Of a stretch of 64,000 bases of DNA, positions 27,049 to 35,119 are shown piece by piece. The DNA lies in assembly GCF_009193175.1 (NCBI RefSeq), contig NZ_VUKE01000016.1, forward strand, positions 1-64,000, written 5' to 3'. This DNA comes from Georgenia ruanii (lineage in GTDB: Bacteria; Actinomycetota; Actinomycetes; Actinomycetales; Actinomycetaceae). The notes beneath the pieces are model-generated. The model saw only the letters and a list, made by a program, of their open reading frames with translations, was not told the DNA's origin and ran no database searches. A program made the translations under genes and the position numbers. Within the stretch, counting starts at the first letter, position 1. The number at the start of each line of letters is the position of its first letter.

Positions 27049-27263
27049 CGTGGCCTGCTGTGCTCGCCCGAATGGCGTCGTCATCGACCCGCACCCGGCC
27101 GCCGGGCATGCCGCCGCCGACGTCCGTCAGGCCGCCCGCGTCCGATGGTGACGAGCCGCCGCGGATTGTGGGGCACATGTCGCTCCGAGGTACGCGCCGA
27201 CTCGGCGTCGCACCGATCGTCGTCGCGAGGTCCGCCCCACGGGAAGGCCCTGGAAACGACAGA

Positions 27264-27290
27264 GGGGTGCCGGCCATCGGCCGGCACCCC
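27264..27290 (-). terminator. Hairpin terminator after the DUF4190 gene
   Basis: A perfect 12-bp stem (27264-27275 with 27279-27290) with a 3-nt loop, 17 bp past the stop codon. Confidence 0.75.
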
Positions 27291-27306
27291 CTCTCGCGCT
27301 GCTGGG

Positions 27307-28299
27307 TTACTTGGCGGCCCAGTAGGCGCGGGCGCCGTCGAAGGAGAAGGCCTCCTCGACGAACACCGTGCCGCCCTCGATGGCGGCCGCCGGGACGTCC
27401 ATGCACACCTGGTAGTCGGCGGTGCCACCGGCGGTGAGCGTCGGCACGTCCATGACCGAGTTCGGCTCGATGGCGTCGCAGCTGGCCCAGTCGTACTGGC
27501 GCGAGTCCGCGCCCTGGAAGACGTGGTTGAGGTCGAGCCACGCGTCGCCCTCGGCGTCGCCGTGGTAGGCCACGCTGACCTCGACGAGCACGAACTGGTT
27601 GGTCGGCGCATCGTTGTAGAGGTTCGCGTCCGCCATGATCTCGTTGGCGTCGGGGTTCACGCTCCGCACGGTGACCGTGTAGTCGCCCACCTCCGCGCTC
27701 TGGCCCAGGGGCAGCGCCGCGGCCGACGCGGTCTCCTCCTCGGCCGACACGTCGGTGCCCAGGTCCTCGAGCTGGTTCTCGGTGTCCGCGATCGACTCCT
27801 GCACGGCGTCGTCCACCGCCGAGGAGATGGCGGCGCCGAAGATGACGTTCATGAGGATGCCGCCGACGATGGCGATGCCCGAGAGCACGAGGCCCGCGAT
27901 CGCGAAGCCCTTGCCGCCCGCCTGGCCCTTGGCCGCCTTCGACAGGGCAAGGGCGCCGAGGATGACGGCGACGATCCCGCCGACGATGGCCACGATGTTG
28001 ATGATCGGGATCCATGCCAGCAGGAACGCGACGATGCCGATGACGAACGCCGCGATAGCCAGGCCGCTGCCGGGGCGGCCGGGCTGCTGGGCGCCCCCGG
28101 CGTAGGGCTGACCGGGGGCGAACGGTGCCTGGGCCTCGCCGTAGCCGGGCTGGGCGCCGTGCTCCGGGGCGTAGGGCGACGCGTCGGCGGGCGGGGCGTA
28201 CGGGGCCTGGCCGGGCTGCTGGGCGTAGGGGGACTGGTCGGGCTGCGGGGCGTAAGGCGACTGGTCGGGCGCGCCGAAGGGCGGAGGCGTCTGCGACAT
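27307..28299 (-). CDS. DUF4190/DUF4352-like membrane protein
   Basis: A 330-residue protein. Residues 1-75 are Pro/Gln/Tyr-rich, with tandem D-Q-S-P-Y-A-type repeats. Two membrane helices follow (about 78-120 and 132-155), with the G-L-A-I-A-A-F-V-x-G-I and K-G-F-A-I-A-G-L-V-L-S-G pattern of DUF4190. The extracytoplasmic domain (about 195-330) reads V-G-D-Y-T-V-T-V-R-S-V and N-Q-F-V-L-V-E-V-S-V-A-Y, an immunoglobulin-like fold of the DUF4352 type. Function unknown. GAGGA precedes the ATG. The promoter -10 is probably TAGTAT (minus strand, 28354-28359). Confidence 0.82.
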   Translation of the reverse strand: MSQTPPPFGAPDQSPYAPQPDQSPYAQQPGQAPYAPPADASPYAPEHGAQPGYGEAQAPFAPGQPYAGGAQQPGRPGSGLAIAAFVIGIVAFLLAWIPIINIVAIVGGIVAVILGALALSKAAKGQAGGKGFAIAGLVLSGIAIVGGILMNVIFGAAISSAVDDAVQESIADTENQLEDLGTDVSAEEETASAAALPLGQSAEVGDYTVTVRSVNPDANEIMADANLYNDAPTNQFVLVEVSVAYHGDAEGDAWLDLNHVFQGADSRQYDWASCDAIEPNSVMDVPTLTAGGTADYQVCMDVPAAAIEGGTVFVEEAFSFDGARAYWAAK

Positions 28300-28353
28300 G
28301 AGGTGGTCCTCTTTGAAAATCGGGGGAGGTGTGCGGCGTGTCGTGCCGCCGGA

Positions 28354-28359
28354 ATACTA
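28354..28359 (-). promoter_or_regulatory. Probable -10 of the DUF4190 gene
   Basis: TAGTAT on the minus strand, about 55 nt before the start codon. No clear -35 was found. The rest of the 298-bp gap before arsR (28300-28597) shows nothing else except the arsR operator. Confidence 0.4.
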
Positions 28360-28578
28360 GCGACGGATTCCGACCGAAATACTGGCCGTCCAGGCTCCGA
28401 GGCTCGTTCCGCCCCTCCGTCGGGCATCTCGGCAGGTCGTGGCGCACGGGCGCCCGCGACTGTTCACCGAGTGGTCTCGCGGTGTTCGCGTCGCGTGCGG
28501 TCGCGGCGCCCGACGCTTCGGTGCCCTCGCGCTCGAAACCCCTGTACCGCCTCGAAGCGGAGGCCCGAGACCTTGACT

Positions 28579-28596
28579 GGCAAGTGAATACTTGCC
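28579..28596. promoter_or_regulatory. ArsR-type operator
   Basis: A perfect 7-bp inverted repeat GGCAAGT-gaat-ACTTGCC, ending 1 nt before the ArsR ATG. Its AT-rich palindromic form and position fit autorepression by the adjacent regulator. Confidence 0.75.
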
Positions 28597-28597
28597 T

Positions 28598-28885
28598 ATG
28601 GTGCGGGTCGTGGCCGACGTCTTCAAGGCGCTCGCGGATCCCACCCGTCGGGCGATCCTCGACGAGCTGACCGACCGGGACGGGCAGACCCTGTTCGAGC
28701 TCTGCGCCCGCCTGTCCATGAAGCACGGCCTGGGCTCCTCCCGGCAGGCGGTGTCCCAGCACCTGCGGGTGCTCGAGGATGCCGCTCTGGTGACCGCGCG
28801 CCGGGAGGGGCGCTACACCTTCCACCACCTCGACCCGCGTCCGCTCGTGGGTCTGACCGATCGCTGGACCAAGGAGAGGCCATGA
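28598..28885 (+). CDS. ArsR/SmtB-family transcriptional repressor
   Basis: A 95-residue winged-helix regulator. The core reads F-K-A-L-A-D-P-T-R-R-A-I-L-D-E-L, then the recognition helix region S-S-R-Q-A-V-S-Q-H-L-R-V-L-E and the wing R-R-E-G-R-Y-T-F-H-H-L-D. No metal-binding cysteine pair (C-x-C) is visible, so it belongs to the non-metal branch (YdfF/CalR-like) often paired with VOC or SRPBCC proteins. The palindrome next to its start is the likely operator. It overlaps the VOC gene by ATGA, so both are co-expressed. Confidence 0.9.
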   Translation: MVRVVADVFKALADPTRRAILDELTDRDGQTLFELCARLSMKHGLGSSRQAVSQHLRVLEDAALVTARREGRYTFHHLDPRPLVGLTDRWTKERP

Positions 28886-29268
28886 AGATCACCCTCGCGA
28901 GCGTGTTCGTGAACGACCAGGACAAGGCGCTGGCCTTCTACACCGACGTGCTCGGGTTCGTGAAGAAGAACGACGTCCCGATCGGCGAGCACAAGTGGCT
29001 CACCGTCGTCTCCCCGCAGGCGCTCGACGGCGTCGAGCTCGTCCTCGAGCCCTCCGACCACCCGGCCGTCGCCCCGTTCAAGCAGGCGCTCGTGGCGGAC
29101 GGGATACCGTTCACCTCCTTCGCGGTCGAGGACGTGGCCGCCGAGTACGAGCGGCTCAGCAGCCTCGGCGTGCGCTTCACCCAGCCGCCCACCGACATGG
29201 GCCCGGTGACCACCGCCGTCTTCGACGACACCTGCGGCAACCTGATCCAGATCGCCGCGATGCGCTGA
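28882..29268 (+). CDS. VOC/glyoxalase-superfamily protein
   Basis: A 128-residue vicinal-oxygen-chelate protein. Two beta-alpha-beta-beta-beta modules are present: M-K-I-T-L-A-S-V-F-V-N-D-Q-D-K-A-L-A-F-Y, then F-T-S-F-A-V-E-D-V-A-A-E-Y-E-R-L. The ending D-T-C-G-N-L-I-Q-I is typical of glyoxalase/bleomycin-resistance-like dioxygenases. The substrate is unknown. It is translationally coupled to the ArsR repressor, so its substrate or a related compound may be the inducer. Confidence 0.9.
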   Translation: MKITLASVFVNDQDKALAFYTDVLGFVKKNDVPIGEHKWLTVVSPQALDGVELVLEPSDHPAVAPFKQALVADGIPFTSFAVEDVAAEYERLSSLGVRFTQPPTDMGPVTTAVFDDTCGNLIQIAAMR

Positions 29269-29528
29269 GGCCCGATCGCGCCACAAACCCGGCCGCCCCT
29301 ACGGTCGAGGGCGGAACCGATCTGCGCGAACGCCTCCGCCGGCCGCGACTCGCGGGGACTTGGTGGCGCGAAAACGAGCCGCACGGTTCTGGCGTGGTCA
29401 CCCGCACTGGCGTGGTCGCCCGCCACGCGTGCCGCCGCCGGATCAGGCAGCGACCGCACACGCGGGGCGATCCAGCGTGCCAGCCGGGGACGTGGCGGGG
29501 CCGGGCCGGGGCCGTCGGTGGTCGGGGG

Positions 29529-29573
29529 TAGCGTCTCCCGGTGCGCCCGAGACCAGGAGGTATGTCGTCGTGA
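29529..29573 (+). promoter_or_regulatory. Promoter and possible leaderless leader peptide of the MFS gene
   Basis: TAGCGT (29529-29534) ends 6 nt before a GTG at 29541. That GTG opens a 10-codon frame (M-R-P-R-P-G-G-M-S-S) whose TGA at 29571-29573 overlaps the GTG of the MFS gene at 29570. The mini-frame contains the MFS gene's own AGGAGG. Confidence 0.45.
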
Positions 29574-30769
29574 CCCGGACGAGGCCGGCCGAGCCGCTGT
29601 GGACCCCGGACTTCGTCCTCGCCGCGCTCGTCAACTTCTGCGTCGGCCTCGTCTACATGCTGCTCATGACGACGATGGCGCTGTACGCCGTCGAGCGCTT
29701 CGGCGCCAGCGACGCCCTCGCCGGGCTGGCGGCCGGCATGTTCATCGTCGGGTCCACCGCGGGCCGTCTGTTCGCCGGCAACCTCGTCGACCTCGTCGGC
29801 CGCAAGCGCGTCCTGGTGATCGCGTTGGTCGTGTACGTCCTCGCGGCGCTGAGCTACCTGCCGGCCACGGCGCTGCCCGCGCTGCTGGTTGTCCGGTGCG
29901 TCCACGGTGTCGCCTTCGGCGTGGGCAGCACGGCGGCGATCAGCATCGCCCAGGGCCTCATCCCGCCGCTGCGGCGCGCCGAGGGCACGGGCTACTTCGC
30001 GCTGAGCACCACCCTGTCCACCGCGGCGGGCCCGTTCCTCGCCCTGCTGCTCGTGCGCGGGCCCGGATACACCGCCCTCTTCGCCGCCGCGGTGATCGCC
30101 TCCGGCCTCGCCATGGTGCTCGCGCTGGTGCTGCGCGCCCCCGTCGTCCGCCTGGATCCCGCGCGCCGGGCGCGGTTGCGCCGCTTCCACCCGGCCGATC
30201 TGCTCGACGCCCGGGTGCTGCCCGTCGCCGGCGTCATGCTCGTGCTCGGCGTCGGCTACTCGGGCGTGGTGACCTTCGTGAACTCCTATGGCACCGGGCT
30301 CGGCCTGGCAGAGGGGACCGGGGCGTTCTTCCTCGCTTACGCCGCGGTGCTGTTCGTCTCCCGGCTCCTGGTGGGCCGCGTGCAGGACCGGCGCGGCGAC
30401 AACGTCGTCGTCTACCCGGCCATCGCGTCCTTCGCGCTGGGCCTGCTGCTGCTCGCCCGGGTCACCACCGACGCCGGCCTCGTCCTGGCCGCGGCGCTCG
30501 TAGGCCTCGGATTCGGCACGTTCGTCTCCGCCGGGCAGGCCATCGCCGTCGGGCAGGTGCCGCCGGTTCGGATCGGCGTGGCGGTCTCGACCTTCTACTT
30601 CATGCTCGACGTCGGCACCGGGCTGGGGCCCATCGTCCTCGGCGTCGTGGTCGGCGCGGCGGGGTACCGGGAGATGTACCTGACCGTCGCCGTCGTGGTG
30701 GCCCTGTCCGCCGGGCTGTACCACCTCGCGCACGGGCGCCGGGCCCGCGCGGCGGGTCAGTCGATGTAG
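29570..30769 (+). CDS. MFS transporter
   Basis: A 399-residue major facilitator with about twelve membrane helices. It has the G-N-L-V-D-L-V-G-R-K-R motif A after helix 2 and R-C-V-H-G-V-A-F-G in helix 4, resembling drug- or sugar-efflux (arabinose-efflux-like) permeases. The substrate is unknown. AGGAGG at 29555-29560 lies 9 nt before the GTG start, which sets the N terminus at V-T-R-T-R-P-A-E. The gene ends inside the convergent small gene at 30757. Control may involve the short leader frame just upstream. Confidence 0.85.
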   Translation: MTRTRPAEPLWTPDFVLAALVNFCVGLVYMLLMTTMALYAVERFGASDALAGLAAGMFIVGSTAGRLFAGNLVDLVGRKRVLVIALVVYVLAALSYLPATALPALLVVRCVHGVAFGVGSTAAISIAQGLIPPLRRAEGTGYFALSTTLSTAAGPFLALLLVRGPGYTALFAAAVIASGLAMVLALVLRAPVVRLDPARRARLRRFHPADLLDARVLPVAGVMLVLGVGYSGVVTFVNSYGTGLGLAEGTGAFFLAYAAVLFVSRLLVGRVQDRRGDNVVVYPAIASFALGLLLLARVTTDAGLVLAAALVGLGFGTFVSAGQAIAVGQVPPVRIGVAVSTFYFMLDVGTGLGPIVLGVVVGAAGYREMYLTVAVVVALSAGLYHLAHGRRARAAGQSM

Positions 30770-31023
30770 CCGTCGTCCTGGCCGGAGTCGCCGTAGACCA
30801 GGTCCTCCTCGTCGTCCGGGCCGGCGCCGACCAGCTCGGCGTCGGGCCCGTAGCGCTTGACGTCGGCGTCGGTGCGCGGGGCGCCGGCCGCCCGCCCGCC
30901 GCCGAGCACGTCGCGCACCCGGGCGTCCTCGGTGGCGTTGACCCCCTCAGGCTGGACGAGACCGCGGTGGATGAGCGCCTCCTCGACGAGCGCGGGTCGT
31001 GCGGTCGAGCGGGTGGGCTCCAT
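30757..31023 (-). CDS. Small acidic hypothetical protein
   Basis: An 88-residue hydrophilic protein with an acidic C terminus (D-D-E-E-D-L-V-Y-G-D-S-G-Q-D-D-G-Y-I-D). AGGAGG lies 6 nt before the ATG at 31023, which supports real translation. No family is recognised. It overlaps the MFS gene tail-to-tail by 13 bp. About 200 bp behind it (31024-31221) I see no gene. Confidence 0.6.
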   Translation of the reverse strand: MEPTRSTARPALVEEALIHRGLVQPEGVNATEDARVRDVLGGGRAAGAPRTDADVKRYGPDAELVGAGPDDEEDLVYGDSGQDDGYID

Positions 31024-31221
31024 GCCAGCCTCCTGGGTCGGGCGTCAACGTGGCGCCGGGGCGCGGTCCACTGCCTCGATCATGCACCGGACGTGCGGTG
31101 CCGGGCGACACATACACGGGACGGACTTTTCGGCATGTCCAGAGCGGCAAAGTGCGTCCCCACCACGAGTCAAGCGTTGCCCCGGGCGTGCCCGGGCGCA
31201 GGCGAGTTGGGGGCGGGACGG

Positions 31222-31917
31222 TCAGGCGAGCGACCAGTCCACCGGATCGGCGCCCTGCTCCGCGAGCAGGGCGTTGGCCCGGGAGAACGGCTGCGAGCCG
31301 AAGAACCCGCGCGAGGCAGAGAGCGGGCTGGGGTGCGCGGAGGTGATGATCGGCGTCGTGCCCAGCATGGGCCGCAGGGTGGCGGCGTCGCGGCCCCACA
31401 GGATCGCCACGAGCGGCGCCTCGCGGGCCACCAGGGCGCGGATGGCGTGCTCGGTGATCGCCTCCCACCCCTTGCCGCGGTGCGAGGCGGGGGTGCCGGG
31501 CCGGACGGTGAGCACCCGGTTGAGCAGCATGACGCCGTGGCGCGACCAGGCGGTGAGGTCGCCGTGGTCGGGGGTGGGCAGGCCGAGGTCGTCGCGCAGC
31601 TCGCGGTAGATGTTCTGCAGCGAGCGGGGGATCGGGCGCACGTCCGGCTGCACCGAGAAGGACAGCCCCATCGGGTGCCCCGGCTTGGGGTAGGGGTCCT
31701 GGCCGACGATGAGCACCCGCACCTGCTCGAGCGGGTAGGTAAAGGCGCGCAGCACGTCCGTCCCGGCCGGCAGGTAGCCGTTCCCGGCGGCGATCTCCTC
31801 GCGCAGGAACGCGCCCATCGCGTGGATCTGCGCCTCCACCGGCGCCAGGGCGGCCGCCCAGCCCGGGTCCATGACCTCGGCGAGGGGTCGCAAGGTGGTG
31901 GTGGGTGCGGCGCTCAC
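31222..31917 (-). CDS. ung: Uracil-DNA glycosylase
   Basis: A 231-residue family 1 UDG that removes uracil from DNA to start base-excision repair. The catalytic water-activating motif G-Q-D-P-Y-P places the catalytic Asp at residue 74. The uracil-binding region includes G-L-S-F-S-V and L-L-N-R-V-L-T-V. The C-terminal DNA-intercalation loop is [13 protein letters not shown]. The GTG at 31917 fits the family N terminus and is preceded at 6 nt by a TACCCT -10 element. Confidence 0.95.
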   Translation of the reverse strand: MSAAPTTTLRPLAEVMDPGWAAALAPVEAQIHAMGAFLREEIAAGNGYLPAGTDVLRAFTYPLEQVRVLIVGQDPYPKPGHPMGLSFSVQPDVRPIPRSLQNIYRELRDDLGLPTPDHGDLTAWSRHGVMLLNRVLTVRPGTPASHRGKGWEAITEHAIRALVAREAPLVAILWGRDAATLRPMLGTTPIITSAHPSPLSASRGFFGSQPFSRANALLAEQGADPVDWSLA

Positions 31918-31923
31918 CCGGGC

Positions 31924-31929
31924 AGGGTA
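31924..31929 (-). promoter_or_regulatory. ung -10 element, leaderless
   Basis: On the minus strand TACCCT ends 6 nt before the GTG at 31917. Confidence 0.55.
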
Positions 31930-32001
31930 ACGCGGTGCCTTTCGACGACGGCGGCTCGCCGCCTCGTGACGCGATCGACGCGTGAGCCGCACCCCGGACG
32001 A

Positions 32002-32031
32002 ATGACACAACTGTCGTTAGACGCCTAGACT
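32002..32031 (+). promoter_or_regulatory. DUF3263 gene promoter
   Basis: ATGACA (32002-32007) and TAGACT (32026-32031) are separated by 18 nt. The predicted leader is about 40 nt and carries GGAGGGAGG. Confidence 0.55.
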
Positions 32032-32078
32032 CGTGAGGTCCCCGCTCGTTAACGGGGGTGCACCCGGAGGGAGGACGA

Positions 32079-32378
32079 ATGACCGCGCACGCCGATGAGG
32101 CCGCCACGCCCGCGGAGTCCGCCGTCCCCGCCGGGCTGAGCGAGACCGAGGCGCAGATCCTCGCCTTCGAGCGCCAGTGGTGGAAGTACGCCGGCGCCAA
32201 GGAGACCGCGATCCGCGAGCTGTTCGACATGAGCGCCACCCGCTACTACCAGGTGCTCAACCAGCTCCTCGACTCCGAGGCCGCGCTCGCGGCCGACCCC
32301 ATGCTCGTCAAGCGGCTGCGCCGCATGCGCTCGGCGCGCCAGCGCGAGCGGTCCTCGCGCCGCCTCACCGGCATCTGA
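32079..32378 (+). CDS. DUF3263 protein
   Basis: A 99-residue actinobacterial protein with the DUF3263 core: L-S-E-T-E-A-Q-I-L-A-F-E-R-Q-W-W-K, followed by K-E-T-A-I-R-E-L-F-D-M-S-A-T-R-Y-Y-Q-V-L-N-Q. This second part reads like a helix-turn-helix. The C terminus is strongly basic (R-R-M-R-S-A-R-Q-R-E-R-S-S-R-R). DNA binding is plausible, but the function is not established. GGAGGGAGG sits directly upstream of the ATG at 32079. The usual neighbour, a LytR_C protein, follows. Confidence 0.88.
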   Translation: MTAHADEAATPAESAVPAGLSETEAQILAFERQWWKYAGAKETAIRELFDMSATRYYQVLNQLLDSEAALAADPMLVKRLRRMRSARQRERSSRRLTGI

Positions 32379-32462
32379 GTTCCGCCTTCACAACTCCGCT
32401 CGCCGCCGCGAGAGCGCACCACACCCGCCGAGTCGGAATCGGCCGGGGCAGGCGTGAGCGGA

Positions 32463-32468
32463 TAACCT
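32463..32468 (+). promoter_or_regulatory. LytR_C gene -10 element, leaderless
   Basis: TAACCT ends 7 nt before the GTG at 32476. Confidence 0.55.
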
Positions 32469-32475
32469 GCACAGC

Positions 32476-33111
32476 GTGAGTACGCAGCGTCACGAGGACT
32501 ACCCCGAGGACGAGTTCGACCGCGCCGGTCGAAACCGCAGCCCCCAGGGCGTGCACCGCTCCCCGGGGTCGGTGTGGCGCGCGCTGCTGCCCGTGCTCGC
32601 CGTCGTCATCCTCGCCCCGCTGCTCGCCTGGGGTGCCATCACGCTGCTGGGCGGGGGCAGCGGCGGCGCGCAGCCGTCGGCCAGCCAGGCGCCGACGACA
32701 CCGGCCGCCGAGCCATCCGAGTCCGCGCCGAGCGAGGCGCCGTCCGAGGCCCCGAGCGAGCCCGCCGCGGAGCCGACGCCGGAGCCCTCCCCGACCCCGA
32801 CCGAGGAGGAGAGCGCCAGCGCGGCCGTCGACCACGACGCCGGCATCGCCGTCCTCAACGGCGCCGGGATCAACGGGCTGGCGGGCGAGCTCGTCGCCAA
32901 GCTGAGCAGCGAGGGCTTCGCCTCCGGCACCGCCGCGGACTACCGCTCTGGCGCGCCGCAGACGACCACGCTGTACTACAACAACGCAGAGCTCCGGCCG
33001 ACGGCGCAGGAGGTGGGCAAGATCCTCGGCATCAGCAACCTCGTGGAGAGCGCCAGCGCCACGCAGAGCACCGACATCGCCGTCGTCATCCGCGCCGACT
33101 ACAAGAGGTAA
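32476..33111 (+). CDS. LytR_C-domain cell-envelope protein
   Basis: A 211-residue protein with a cytosolic leader, one membrane helix (about 36-58) and a Pro/Ser/Glu-rich wall-spanning linker (about 62-112, with P-S-E-A repeats). A C-terminal LytR_C domain follows (I-A-V-L-N-G-A-G-I-N-G-L-A-G-E-L-V-A-K-L). The domain is found alone or attached to LytR-CpsA-Psr ligases in actinobacteria, and its role in envelope polymer attachment is not clear. The same DUF3263-LytR_C order is conserved in many actinobacteria. Confidence 0.87.
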   Translation: MSTQRHEDYPEDEFDRAGRNRSPQGVHRSPGSVWRALLPVLAVVILAPLLAWGAITLLGGGSGGAQPSASQAPTTPAAEPSESAPSEAPSEAPSEPAAEPTPEPSPTPTEEESASAAVDHDAGIAVLNGAGINGLAGELVAKLSSEGFASGTAADYRSGAPQTTTLYYNNAELRPTAQEVGKILGISNLVESASATQSTDIAVVIRADYKR

Positions 33112-33114
33112 GCC

Positions 33115-34605
33115 ATGCCGGGCCCGCGCGAGGTGCGAGACGCCGTCGTCGTGGGCGCCGGGCCGAACGGCCTGGCGGCCGCGGTCACCCTCGCGCGCGC
33201 CGGGCTGGACGTGCTCGTCCTCGAGGGGGAGTCGACCCTCGGCGGCGGCGCGCGCACCCTCGATCTCGGGCTGGTGCCCGGGATGGTGCACGATCTCTGC
33301 TCCGCCGTCCATCCCCTCGCGTTAGCGAGCCCGTTCCTGCACGAGTTCGACCTGCCCGGGCGCGGGGTCGAGCTGAAGGTCCCGGAGATCTCCTACGCCC
33401 AGCCGCTCGAGGGGCGGCCGGCGGCGCTGGCCTATAAGGACCTCGAGCGCACCGTCGAGGGGCTGGGGGCCGACGGCGCCGCCTGGCGATCCCTCATGGG
33501 CCCGCTGGTGGCCGGTTCCGACGCCGTCGCCGCGGTGGTGCTCGGCGACCACCGGTCCATCCCGCGCGAGGCGCTGCGGCCCCGCGGGCTCATGGGGGCG
33601 CTGGGGCTCGGGCTGGCCGCGCTGGAGCAGGGCACCGCGGCGTGGAACCTGCGCTGGCGCGGGGAGGAGGGGCCGGCGCTGCTCACCGGCGTGGCCGCCC
33701 ATGCCATCTCCCCGCTGCCCGCGCTCGCCGCGGCCGGGACCGCGCTCATGCTCGGGGCGCTGGCGCACTCGACCGGCTGGCCCATTCCGGTCGGGGGATC
33801 GCAGGCGATCACCGACGCCCTCGTGGCGGACCTCCGCGCGCACGGCGGGGAGCTGCGGGTGGATTCCCATGTGACCCACTGGCGCCAACTGCCGCGGGCG
33901 CGGGCGTACCTGTTCGACGTCAGCGCGGCGGCCCTGGTGCAGATCTGGGGCGACCGGATGCGCCCGTCGGTGCGCGCCGGGCTCGAGCGGTTCCCGTTCG
34001 GCGACGCCGTCGCCAAGGTGGACTTCGCCCTGTCCGGGCCGGTGCCGTGGGCGGACCTGCGGGTGGGCTCCGCGGGGACCGTGCACCTGGGCGGCACGAG
34101 GGCGGAGATGGCCGCGGCCGAGAACGCGGTGGCGGCCGGGCGCCACCCCGAACTGCCGATGGGGCTGCTGTCGGACCCGACGGTGATGGACCCCTCGCGG
34201 ATGGTGGACGGGCTGCGGCCGCTGTGGACCTACGCCCACGTGCCGGCCGGGTCCGACGTGGACATGACCGAGGCGATGATCCGGCAGATCTCGCGATTCG
34301 CCCCCGGCTTCCGGGACGTGGTGGTGGCTTCGCGCTGCATCCCGGCGGCCCGGATGCACGAGCACAACGCCAACTACGTCGGCGGGGACATCGCGGCCGG
34401 GGCCATCACGATGTGGCGGATGATCTCCCGCCCCCGGCTGGCGTGGGACTACTACGACGGCGGCGTGCCGGGCGTGTACCTGTGCTCGGAGTCAACCGCC
34501 CCGGGGCCCGGCGTGCACGGGATGGGCGGGTGGCATGCGGCCCAGCGGGCGCTGAAGCAGCGGTTCGGGATCCGGCAGGCGCCGAGGCTGACACCGGATA
34601 CGTGA
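33115..34605 (+). CDS. Phytoene-dehydrogenase-like FAD oxidoreductase
   Basis: A 496-residue flavoprotein. The dinucleotide-binding fold is A-V-V-V-G-A-G-P-N-G-L-A-A-A-V-T-L-A, ending in the acidic residue of V-L-V-L-E-G-E. The C-terminal FAD motif includes G-V-Y-L-C-S-E-S-T-A-P-G-P-G-V-H-G-M-G-G-W-H-A-A. It matches the PYROXD2/CrtI-like NAD(P)/FAD-dependent oxidoreductase group. No carotenoid genes are nearby, so the substrate is unknown. It starts 3 bp after the LytR_C gene and is probably co-transcribed with it. Confidence 0.87.
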   Translation: MPGPREVRDAVVVGAGPNGLAAAVTLARAGLDVLVLEGESTLGGGARTLDLGLVPGMVHDLCSAVHPLALASPFLHEFDLPGRGVELKVPEISYAQPLEGRPAALAYKDLERTVEGLGADGAAWRSLMGPLVAGSDAVAAVVLGDHRSIPREALRPRGLMGALGLGLAALEQGTAAWNLRWRGEEGPALLTGVAAHAISPLPALAAAGTALMLGALAHSTGWPIPVGGSQAITDALVADLRAHGGELRVDSHVTHWRQLPRARAYLFDVSAAALVQIWGDRMRPSVRAGLERFPFGDAVAKVDFALSGPVPWADLRVGSAGTVHLGGTRAEMAAAENAVAAGRHPELPMGLLSDPTVMDPSRMVDGLRPLWTYAHVPAGSDVDMTEAMIRQISRFAPGFRDVVVASRCIPAARMHEHNANYVGGDIAAGAITMWRMISRPRLAWDYYDGGVPGVYLCSESTAPGPGVHGMGGWHAAQRALKQRFGIRQAPRLTPDT

Positions 34606-34661
34606 GTTCCGCAGCAGTCACGTCCGTCGCAGGGGTGATGGACATACGTGAGGATTGAACC

Positions 34662-35090
34662 TTAGAGTTTCGTCTTCGAATCCGGTTCACTTCGTGGTGG
34701 TACACGAGCAATAGTCTGCGCGTTCGCCACCACGGCGGCCGCAGCGCCGATCAAGAGCATCCATGGCTGCCATGTGGGAAACGAAGCGCACACGACCGGA
34801 AGGGCCCACAGACTGACCGACAGCACAAACCTGCGCAACGCAGGCCGGGTCAGACTTTGCCCGCGCGCCTCCTTGTTACGCCAGGTGTAGATGGCGAAGG
34901 ATGCCATGAAGACGCCGAAGGCAGTAAGTATCGGAGCTAAGAAATCTGACTTGTCGCCCGGCGTGATGAGTGTGAGAAGCACCGCCCATCCGACAATCCC
35001 CAAGGTCAGCAGCAGGGAAGCGACGGCGATCGCGCCCGCCAGAGGTGAAGAAAGCTCGCCAGGGGCTCGTTGGGCGGAAATGTGGTGCAT
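34662..35090 (-). CDS. Small membrane protein of unknown function
   Basis: A 142-residue protein with four hydrophobic segments (about 18-42, 49-68, 87-103 and 107-125) and a hydrophilic tail ending K-T-K-L. No family is recognised. Base composition is clearly more AT-rich than the neighbours, hinting at a different history. AAGGA lies 6 nt before the ATG at 35090. It is 29 bp downstream of fliW in the same direction and may be the last gene of the hook-filament operon, though no flagellar role can be read from it. Confidence 0.65.
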   Translation of the reverse strand: MHHISAQRAPGELSSPLAGAIAVASLLLTLGIVGWAVLLTLITPGDKSDFLAPILTAFGVFMASFAIYTWRNKEARGQSLTRPALRRFVLSVSLWALPVVCASFPTWQPWMLLIGAAAAVVANAQTIARVPPRSEPDSKTKL

Positions 35091-35119
35091 CGGATCCTTA
35101 GACGTTCCTCGGTGGTGCC

